Source of the DNA: Stenogyne calaminthoides
Taxonomy: Eukaryota; Streptophyta; Magnoliopsida; Lamiales; Lamiaceae
Direction of reading: 5' to 3'
Assembly (NCBI GenBank): GCA_037126765.1
Contig: JBBCBC010000007.1
Coordinates: forward strand, 22,825,667 to 22,889,666
Length of the DNA: 64,000 nucleotides
Part shown: positions 56,788-64,000 of the stretch, piece by piece
How positions within the stretch are numbered: position 1 is the stretch's first letter
How the letters are laid out: each line of letters begins with the position of its first letter
Notes under the pieces: model-generated
Told to the model about the DNA's origin: nothing
The model's database searches: none
Seen by the model: only the letters and a program-made list of their open reading frames with translations
Made by a program: the position numbers and the translations under genes

Positions 56788-57450
56788 TTGTTAACTGGTT
56801 CAAGGAAAGGAACGATCTACACTGCAGATTGGAACAGTTGTCCAAGAAATGCATGCCTGATTGTTAAGAGTTCCAAAAGCAGCAGTTGGCTCTGGCACAA
56901 AAGAATGAGCCATCTGATCTTTAAAACTCTTAACAAGATAACAAGGATGTCTTTGGTTGAGGGTCTCCCGAATGAGGTTTTCTCTAAGGATCAGACATGT
57001 GTCGCATGTCAGAAGGGAAAACAAGTTAAAGCCTCATTCAAGGGAATCCCAGGACCAGCATCCAGTAGAGTATTGCAACTGCTCCATATGGATTTATTTG
57101 GACTAGTTACACCACTTAGTCTCAGCGGACGCAAGTACACTCTGATGATCGTGGATGATTATTCCAAGTTTACTTGGGTAGTATTCTTATATAAGAAGAA
57201 TGAGACAACAACAAAGATACCCGAGCTGCTCAAGAAATTACAGAATGAGAAGGGTGTCAGTATTGTGAAAATTAGATCCGATAAAGGTACAGAATTTCTA
57301 AACTCCTTTCTTACTGACTTTTGCACTAAGTTTGGAATACAACATGAGACATCAGCTGCAAGAACACCACAGCAGAATGGAGTAGCAGAACGGAGAAACA
57401 GAACGGAGAAACATAACACTCAAAGAAGCTGCTCGTACTATGTTAGCTGA
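56788..57450 (+). pseudogene. Element B integrase
   Basis: HHCC zinc region WHKRMSHLIFKTLNKI and CVACQKGK (both Cys present), catalytic D in LLHMDLFGL, D in RSDKGTEF and E in GVAERRNRT. Right after this Glu a 13-base tandem duplication (57390-57402 repeated at 57403-57415) shifts the frame, so the protein ends in unrelated residues. Confidence 0.88.
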
Positions 57451-58279
57451 ACATGCCACTCCAAACCGTTTCTGGGCAGAAGCCATCAACACTGCATGCC
57501 ACACTCAGAACAGATGTTCTCTGACTAAGGCTCACTTCAAAACACCCTATGAACTGTGGAAGGGCAGAAAACCTCGTGTTTCTTACTTTCATGTTTTTGG
57601 GTGCAAGTGTTTCATACACAACAATGGGAAGAGCCAGTTGAAAACCTTTGAGGCCAAGTCAGATGAAACACCTCATGTGGTCTTTGATGAGACATCTTCT
57701 GAACAAGAGAAATTTGCCTCAGAACAAGCAGTACCAGATGAACTGGTACCTGATGCACAGAAAATGGATCAGCTAAGTATCAAAGACAAGGGATCAGATC
57801 ACGTAACAGTGTATGTCCCAAAGCTTGATCTTACTGATTCACCAGGTCAATCACACCCAAAGGTATGTACAACTGTCAATGAAGAAACTGGTACAACTGA
57901 GACAGTAACAACTGAACCATCTGGTTCAGAGGGAACACCTGTTATTCCTACGGACAGACATCAACATATGATGATTCCAACATCAGCTGAGACTTGTCCA
58001 TGTCAAGTGGATCCTATTACTGCACCACTCCCACCTGCTAGTGACTCAATATCAGATGAGGATGATGACATCCAAACTGATATACATCAGAAAAGAAGGA
58101 CTTGGTTATCTGACCATCCAACTAATCTAATAATTGGCAATCCGAATGCCCGAGTCCAGACTAGACACCAGGTTGGTGAAAGTGCCATGTATTGTTGTTA
58201 TCTATCTTTGAAGGAACCAACCACCATAGATGAAGCTCTACAGGATGCTAACTGGATTCTAGCTATACAGAAGAATTAG
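57440..58279 (+). pseudogene. Element B integrase C-terminus and linker
   Basis: Continues the integrase in the shifted frame: RFWAEAINTACHTQNR, PYELWKGRKPRVSYFHVFGC, then a Ser/Thr/Asp/Glu-rich linker to RT (SDSISDEDDDIQTDIHQK) and YCCYLSLKEPTTIDEALQDA. A frame change at about 58262-58290 leads into RT. Confidence 0.85.
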
Positions 58280-58290
58280 AGCAGTTTGAA

Positions 58291-59460
58291 ATGAATCAAG
58301 TGTGGAAACTGGTGGACAGACCGACTCATCAAGATGTGATTGACACAAAGTGGGTATTCAAGAACAAGAGAGATGAGAATAATATCATAACCAGAAATAA
58401 GGCAAGACTTGTTGCTAAGGGGTATTCACAATCAGAAGGAATTTATTATGATGAGACCTTTGCACCAGTCACTCGCCTGGAAGCCATTCGACTGTTTCTG
58501 GCTTATGCTGCCCACAAAGGGTTTATTGTGTATCAGATGGATGTAAAGAGTGCATTCTTAAATGGGGTACTAGCTGAGGAAGTTTATGTTGAACAACCTC
58601 CAGGCTTTGAAAGAGGCAACCAGGTGTACCGTTTAAGAAAAACTCTTTATGGCCTGAAACACGCTCCTTGAGCTTGGTATGATACACTATCTCAGTTCTT
58701 GATAGACAGTGGATTCACTAAAGGAACAGTGGACAGAACCTTATTCATAATAGAAGATGGTGAAGATATTCTGATGGTTCAAATTTATGTGGACGATATC
58801 ATTTTCGGATCTCCCAACAAAAGCTTAGGTGAAAGATTCAGTAAACTAATGCAAGGGAAGTTTGAGATGTCCATGATGGGTCAGATGAATTACTTTCTGG
58901 GTCTTCAAGTTAAGCATAGTACAGAAGGGATATCCATCTGCCAGGCAAAGTACACTAGGAATTTGTTGGCTAAGTTTGGAATTCAGAATAGTAAGGAAGC
59001 CAAAATTCATATGATGACTGGATTCAAGATGGATCCAGATGAGAATGGTCAGAAAACTAATCAGAAAGAATACAGGGCACTCATTGGATCTCTACTATAC
59101 CTGACTGCCAGCAGACTAGATATAACTTTTGCAGTAGGTGTATGTGCCAGATTTCAGGCAAATCCAATGCAAAGCCACCTGGATGCAGCTAAGCAGATTC
59201 TTAAGTATCTGAAGGGGACAGTAAACCTTGGTTTATTCTACCCATCAGATGATAATCTAGAGCTTAGTGGGTATTCTGATTCTGATTATGGAGGTTGCAG
59301 AATAGACAGAAAATCAACCTCAGGTACATGTCAGTTCTTAGGTAGTAAACTCATTTCTTGGTTTTCAAAGAAGCAGACATCTGTTGCAACATCTACTACT
59401 AAAGCAGAATATATGGCTGCAGGAAGCTCTTGTTCCCAACTGCTCTGGCTTAGTCAGTAG
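58291..59460 (+). pseudogene. Element B reverse transcriptase and RNase H
   Basis: RT: NQVWKLVDRPTHQDVIDTKW, KARLVAKGYSQSEGIYYDET, catalytic Asp in YQMDVKSAFLNG, LYGLKHAP then TGA (58669-58671, where R of PRAW is expected, so CGA to TGA), then the IYVDDIIFGSPN catalytic box. RNase H follows in the same frame: GYSDSDYGGCRIDRKSTSG, ISWFSKKQTSVATSTTKAEY. It stops at TAG 59458-59460 (Q expected, so CAG to TAG). With the two stops discounted, RT and RNase H share one frame. Confidence 0.88.
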
Positions 59461-59565
59461 CTGAGGGATTACAACATTGTAGCTACGAACGTACCTATAT
59501 TCTGTTACAGTAATAGTGCTATTGCAATTACTCAGAATCTTGTTCTACATACAAGATGCAAGCAT

Positions 59566-59949
59566 GTGGATGTCAGACATCATTTTATAAGAGATCATGT
59601 TGAAAAGAAGAACATCAGAATGGAAAAGATCCATACTAATAAGCAGAGAGCTGATATCTTAACCAAGCCACTAGCTGAAGTCAGATTCAGAGAACTCTGT
59701 AATGAGCTAGGACTTCTGGATCTTGGAGAATGTGCACCAGAAATGTTTGGTGGACTGGTCTCCAGAACCAGTTGGTTAAGAGACTGGCCAGATAGGAAGA
59801 ATCAGTTGAGTAAGGTACCTCAACTGATCAGATCTGATCAGAAAAGGGGATATCAGAAAAGGGGATATCAGATTAAGGGGGAACTAGGCAAAAATCACAT
59901 AATGAAATCAAGTCAACACAACAATGGAATTAATAGAGAATTTCATTGA
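59566..59949 (+). pseudogene. Element B RNase H C-terminus
   Basis: Same frame as 58291-59460: CKHVDVRHHFIRDHVEKK (start just upstream), IHTNKQRADILTKPLAEVRF, the standard end of the polyprotein. It continues about 80 codons beyond that box with no known similarity; the purine tract ATTAAGGGGGAACT at 59874-59887 lies inside this tail. Confidence 0.82.
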
Positions 59950-60127
59950 TAAAGACCCGGAGGTCGAGATTTTCATTACAATAGACCCAGAGGTCGAAAG
60001 ATAAACCCTAAACCCTAAACACAATGAGACTTCCCTCTTTAAATGAACACGAGTGTCATACATGAACACGAGTGTCATACATGTGGTGCAAAACATTCAA
60101 GGGATTGTGAAGGGCAACTTGGCTTGA

Positions 60128-60445
60128 TCAAGTTCGCATATACAATACTAAATCCATATTACATGTCAGAAGTTGCTCATCGTCGTTAACCAAGTCATCT
60201 CGATCGGAGCCCAAGGCATAGACGGCCACATCCATGATGGCGGCGGCAAATCCGCAACCAGGGTGGTAGTGAAGCTTGGCAATGACCATATGATCATCCT
60301 CCGATGAAGACATAATCAGAAACGGGGGAAGCTCAGGGATGAACTGAGAACCGGAGGTCATTTGTGTAGGGTAGAAGAAGCCTATTGCCGGAGGACGCCT
60401 TGAAATTGAGGACTCGCCGGAATTCTTTTCGCTGGAATTTTCCAT
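60128..60445 (-). CDS. Antisense ORF within element B, unknown function
   Basis: 105 codons from a true ATG (60445-60443), opposite in direction to gag-pol and lying between pol and the third ORF. Ser-rich N-terminus, PPAIGFFYPTQMTSGSQF, then MVIAKLHYHPGCGFAAAIMD and an acidic C-terminus (SDRDDLVNDDEQ). No signal peptide or clear membrane segment. A TATA box sits upstream on the same strand. I recognise no family. Antisense ORFs between pol and the 3' LTR are known in some plant LTR elements, so a real gene is plausible but unproven. Confidence 0.45.
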   Translation of the reverse strand: MENSSEKNSGESSISRRPPAIGFFYPTQMTSGSQFIPELPPFLIMSSSEDDHMVIAKLHYHPGCGFAAAIMDVAVYALGSDRDDLVNDDEQLLTCNMDLVLYMRT

Positions 60446-60511
60446 GTGGAAGCTTGAGAATGATAAGTATGGGGAGAGAGTATATTGGGTTGTATGTCTA
60501 AAACCCCGTCC

Positions 60512-60519
60512 TATTTATA
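60512..60519 (-). promoter_or_regulatory. TATA box of the antisense ORF
   Basis: Minus strand CTCTATAAATAGGACGG, 67 bases before the ATG at 60445, giving a leader of roughly 35-40 bases. Confidence 0.5.
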
Positions 60520-60771
60520 GAGGAAGAGCGGGGGTGAGAATGCAAAATTTGAAATTTCGAGGACCTCCCAAAGAAATTGGTTTCGCAAGAGGTAGCGCGT
60601 AAGTGATACGCGACTGCTGGTTGGGTTAGTTCACAGCGAATAACGTCACAAAGTGTCCAGACCATCATTGCGGGACTGTCACATCACGCCAATTTAGGAA
60701 ATCGAGGCGACTGTTCGACTCCCCAAGGATGAGGTTTTGGCGGGGGCACACATCCCAAGATCTGACTTGAT

Positions 60772-60883
60772 CAGATTGGATCAACAGAAATCTGATCATC
60801 AGATTGGATCAACAGAAATCTGATCATCAGATTGGATCAGCAGAAATCTGATCAGCAGTTTGGATCAGCAGAAATCTGATCAG
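60772..60883 (+). repeat. 28-bp tandem repeat, four copies
   Basis: Units start at 60772, 60800, 60828 and 60856 and read CAGATTGGATCAACAGAAAT plus CTGATCAT, with TTTGG and CAG variants in the later ones. Contains palindromic TGATCA. Immediately followed by ATAAGTGGGACAT and TGTTGGAAAAT. Confidence 0.93.
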
Positions 60884-60884
60884 A

Positions 60885-60907
60885 TAAGTGGGACATTGTT
60901 GGAAAAT
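60885..60907 (+). other. Polypurine-tract-like sequence followed by an LTR-start-like motif
   Basis: ATAAGTGGGACAT then TGTTGGAAAAT. The last 11 bases equal the first 11 of the B LTR at 52007, but similarity ends there. It may be a remnant of an earlier LTR boundary or a second plus-strand priming site. Not the start of the present 3' LTR. Confidence 0.4.
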
Positions 60908-61279
60908 ACTAAGGGATAGGCTACCATCAGTAAGGTCAACAGTAATCAGGCCAACCAGATCAGAACACAGTGGTAACTGACAGATTACAATATCAGTCAG
61001 TCAGATACGTTTTCTGATTTATCTTTATGCCTATTCTATGTTAGCTATTACTGTTCACATTACTTTATGACTTCACGCATGCAAACATTAAATGCGGACG
61101 TGGGATTTTTGTGTTAAATGCATTTATTGTGAATTTTTAAGTCCAAAAGTCTGACGGTTTTAATCCCTGACCGCACGATTTAATTACTTTTCACCCACTT
61201 GATCTTAATCGTCCAATCAAGTCAAGGACACTCAAGTATTTTCAAATCTTTCGTGCAAAGCTTTATTTTTCCTCTCACT

Positions 61280-61287
61280 TATATAAA
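61280..61287 (+). promoter_or_regulatory. Internal TATA box before element B third ORF
   Basis: CTTATATAAACCCTAA, in the same sense as gag-pol, followed by a CT-rich leader (CACATTCTCTCACACAAAC). Resembles the CTATATAAACCCC at the same position in element A. A leader intron is likely: donor GGTAATTTG at 61424 and acceptor CTTTTCAG ending at 61668, just before the ATG at 61679. Confidence 0.6.
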
Positions 61288-61678
61288 CCCTAATTTACCA
61301 TTTCCAGGACCTTTTCACATTCTCTCACACAAACACGCAATTGTTTCCAAAAATTCTTCTAACACTCAAACATTCGAAGCGATCTTTTCTAGCTTTTGCA
61401 ATTTTTCAAATCGCTTCTCTGGTAATTTGCATATCTTCTATGTGATATAACATATCTAGCTCTTACTAAGGTTATTGATTATATGCTTATGGTAGTCTTA
61501 TGCGTATGTTCATATTGTGTTCATAATTCAATCTCTGCACTGATGCATATTTTTTTGGGGATCTTATTTATGAACACACAACACACTTTCTAAAGCATGT
61601 TGCACGAGTTAACACGAAAATAGGATATCAAAAATCTAATTTATTGTGCATATGTTTATGCTTTTCAGATACATACAA

Positions 61679-62695
61679 ATGAAAACATCGATAGTCTCCG
61701 TGGAAAGTTGTGATTATGCCTCAATGATAAAGAACGTGATTGATGAAAAATACGTTCTTTTTCACATCACTAATGATCCTGAATCTCTGGAAATTCTAGA
61801 CTGTTTAAGGACTTGTGGTCTTGAGCAATTCTGCTATCGCCACTTAAATAGTGCATGCATAATTGAATCGCTGGAATTTCTGAGAAAGTTAAAGGAGACG
61901 GACAATAAGGAGTTATACTCATTCGTCCGTGGGAACAGAATTGATGTCACCAACGATGATCTAGGAAGGATTTTTGGTCTTCCGATGGGCAGAAACTACC
62001 GTGATGAGTTTACCGCAGGGATGTCAGATAAAGAGTATCTTCAGAAAGTGCTGCTGAGACCTGGGAACATATCAAACATTGCAAATGTCAAGGTTCCCTA
62101 CCTCCGAAGAAAATATAGGCTGCTTTTCGAGATCATCTCGAAGGTCATTCTGGGGATTGCTTTTAGCCCAGATGCCCTAACCCAGCAAAAACAGTATGTG
62201 ATGACTGCTATTATTGAGAAGGCCCCAGACATGAACTGGATGGGGTTGTTCAAGCATCGTCTGCTACAAGAATCAGCAAAGTTTGTGGTGAATGAGCAGA
62301 TGCAGGTAGAACTGACCAAAAATATATGCAACATTCACAAGGTCAGCATCATCTTCGCCGATAAGATTCCTCATTACTCCTGGTCTGACATTGGGCAGAA
62401 GCCATACCTGGAGAAATTCAAGGAGTTGCCTGGACAATTAGATGTTGACCCTGCTCCGTATGTGCCAAAGACTAAGGCGACATCATCTGACCAGACGGGG
62501 GCAAGAGCCCAACCGAAGGCTAGAGCTGCAAAGAGAAAACAACCAGTGAGCAAGCCAGCACGAACTTCTGATGCTGTGGGTGAGAAACGTCAGAGAACAC
62601 TCACCATAATGCTGCCAAAAGGGACTGGAATGCCCTCTGGGGGTCTGAGGGAGGAGGATAGCGATGTTGAAATCCTGGAATCTGGGGGGAGATAA
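61679..62695 (+). pseudogene. Element B third ORF, N-terminal part
   Basis: From ATG 61679 (MKTSIVSVESCD) open for 338 codons. Helical globular part with YSFVRGNRIDVTNDDLGRIF and LPMGRNYRDEF, a pattern seen in plant proteins annotated as putative transposon proteins, then RLLFEIISKVILGIAFS and NWMGLFKHRLLQESAKFVV, matched by element A's third ORF. The tail is basic and Ala/Lys/Pro-rich (PKARAAKRKQPVSKPART). Frame ends at TAA 62693-62695 and the next segment continues one frame over. No membrane segment, so envelope function is doubtful. Confidence 0.65.
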
Positions 62696-63758
62696 GCATC
62701 TTGAGTTGGCTGGAGAAGAGACCGCTGTGAGCTCTGAACACACGGTCAGTACGGGGTGCGAACTGGTAGTGTTGGAGGAGCCTGGTCAGAAAGAGGCTGG
62801 TAGAGCAGCAGAAGAGAGTTTTGAAGAAGCCCATGACGAGTCTGAGCCATCTGACTCGGCACACCTGAGCTCCATCTTTAAGGGTCACGAGTCAATTCAC
62901 TATCCAAGATCCCCTACTCCAATATCCAAAACCCCCTCTCCCACACCTCAGAAAACACCCTCACCTGAACCTCCTTCTTCTCATCCCTCTGCACCCGCAC
63001 CCTCACCTCCCACACAACCATCTCTCCATACATCACCCCAACCTGAGCCTTCACCATCACCTCAACCTGAACCCTTCAGGGAAGCCACACCTGACATTCA
63101 GACTGCCCAACAGAAGGCCGCTTTTGTTTCTGTGGCTCATAACCCATTTAACACCAAGAAAGTCTTCGACTCTTCTGAGCCAATAAAGCCTGTGATCAGA
63201 TTTTTGAGGCAGCGAGTGGACAATTTTCTGGATTCCCACTATCCCAACCTGGTTGACCATCCTGGTGTTCGTCAACAGGTTGCTGACATTCTATTCTGGA
63301 GGGACATCAGACTACAGAATATTGAAGATTTTCTGATCGCTTTGGAGGCCATTGGAAATTATGACTTTGTGGCCATGGAGCTCAAAATGAAACATCTGGC
63401 CGGAGTCACCAGCGCAACAAAATTAACTTCTGATGGCGATGTTGCCTGGTTGATAAACAAGAAGATGGGTTTTTCTGAACTTAATGAGGAACTTGAAGAT
63501 GCTGCTGATGAGTCAGCAGAGGGTGGACCGGATGAGACCCTAGCTGAGGAGGCGCAAACATCCGCACCAGTTGTGCTTATTCCGCCGGAGACCCTAGACC
63601 ACATTTCGACGACTATTCTGGATGGGGTCAAGGCGTCGGTGGAAGTTCAGTTTACAAATCTTGCCACCGCTCTACTGAGTCAGATGGAGGAGCGTACTCA
63701 GAAAATTGTTGAGTCTGAGAGGAATCTAACAGCTGCGAAACTGGTGGAGATGCACTAA
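62664..63758 (+). pseudogene. Element B third ORF, C-terminal part
   Basis: 364 codons continuing the protein after a frame change near 62664-62695. Acidic region, a Pro/Ser/Thr-rich stretch with repeated SPTP, SPEPPSS and PSPQPEP (62900-63080), then a globular part DNFLDSHYPNLVDHPGV ... DILFWRDIRLQNIEDFLIAL that aligns with element A at 34754-34987, and a helical coiled-coil-like end (LATALLSQMEERTQKIVESE). It ends at TAA exactly where LTR sequence begins, so its true C-terminus has probably been deleted. Confidence 0.62.
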
Positions 63759-64000
63759 TCAGTATTATCTGATCATGTCAGCTCACATCAGGTGACAACT
63801 GGAGGTTCACCAGATCATACGAGTTAATCAGACAAGCAGAATGTCAACCTTAGTTGGTAAAACAAATACTGAATAAGTGTACTTGTTAACCAATAAGGAT
63901 GAGACACGTATGTACGGAGCTGACAATGCGGGATTCGACAGATCATAGTCAAACGACTAGAAAGGACAAACCTACACGCTTTTGGACATGCCGCCTCTGT
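63757..64000 (+). repeat. Element B 3' LTR, start missing, runs off the window
   Basis: ATCAGTATTATCTGATCATG onward matches 52592 onward in the 5' LTR to the window end, including ACGTACGGAGCTGACAATGC-type sequence. The first ~585 LTR bases and the polypurine tract are absent; a deletion joins the third ORF directly to mid-LTR. Confidence 0.85.

Larger units (their letters stand above)
52007..64000 (+). mobile_element. Copia element B, Sirevirus-like, with antisense ORF and third ORF (incomplete at right)
   Basis: 5' LTR 52007-53743, primer site, long gag with coiled coil, protease, integrase, RT, RNase H, an antisense ORF, a third ORF, and the start-less 3' LTR from about 63758. Inserted in the C2 leader, left target duplication probably AAAAG (52002-52006); the right end lies outside the window. 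The extended gag and the IYVDDIIFGSPN and WHKRMSHL signatures fit the Sirevirus lineage, the same as element A but a different family. Coding regions carry several stops and frameshifts. Confidence 0.9.

Noticed and set aside
60003..60022. Telomere-like AAACCCTAAACCCTAAAC
   Set aside because: Only two units; too short to be an interstitial telomere block, though such a motif can be a promoter box.

Overview
The window is plant nuclear DNA, most likely from a flowering plant (eudicot-like, not identified further). It is almost entirely transposable elements nested inside one another. Evidence: Copia and LINE proteins of plant type, initiator-tRNA(Met) primer binding sites, plant TATA boxes, MITEs, and spliced exons with GT-AG introns. 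Apart from a short run of 3' exons (47890-48521) I see no host gene. Nearly every long reading frame is retroelement coding sequence with frameshifts and stops, and none is intact.

Layout. 1-6077: the 3' end of a forward Copia element (family A, Sirevirus-like) abuts a reverse Copia gag and LTR (family D). The A-LTR/D-gag junction is tandemly duplicated as two ~1.93-kb units. 6078-9945: AT-rich DNA with a SINE-like repeat, a complete TRIM (7174-7731, target duplication AATTT), a tRNA-like remnant and two abutting MITEs. 9946-10119 and 28924-28940: the two parts of a CACTA-like miniature element, split by element E. 10120-28923: element E, a non-autonomous, probably Gypsy-class LTR element on the minus strand (target duplication CTCAT). 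It carries a ~5-kb satellite of a 211-bp monomer with a four-monomer higher-order period. Inside E sits a full Copia element, C1 (16887-26100, target duplication TATGG).

29638-44310: a 5'-truncated LINE, split at GGAAA by a complete reverse Sirevirus-like Copia, A (30464-43718). Element A carries a third ORF between pol and the 3' LTR, with its own TATA box. 44311-47889: AT-rich DNA with three MITEs. 47890-48521: three phase-2 terminal exons of an unknown gene, two of which look like a tandem exon-intron duplication. 48549-64000: a four-layer nest alternating families C and B. These are a reverse C LTR end, a reverse B LTR fragment, forward C2 (5' LTR and leader) and forward B.

Element B is Sirevirus-like and has gag, pol, an antisense 105-codon ORF with a TATA box, and a third ORF with its own TATA box and a probable leader intron. 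The third ORFs of A and B look related. The functional logic throughout is that of retroelements: LTR promoter, tRNA-primed reverse transcription, gag/PR/IN/RT/RNase H. The parts most worth following up are the internally promoted third ORFs, the antisense ORF, the hairpin-rich satellite inside E, and several patches where homologous copies differ almost only at CAG/CTG sites, which may be an assembly artefact.
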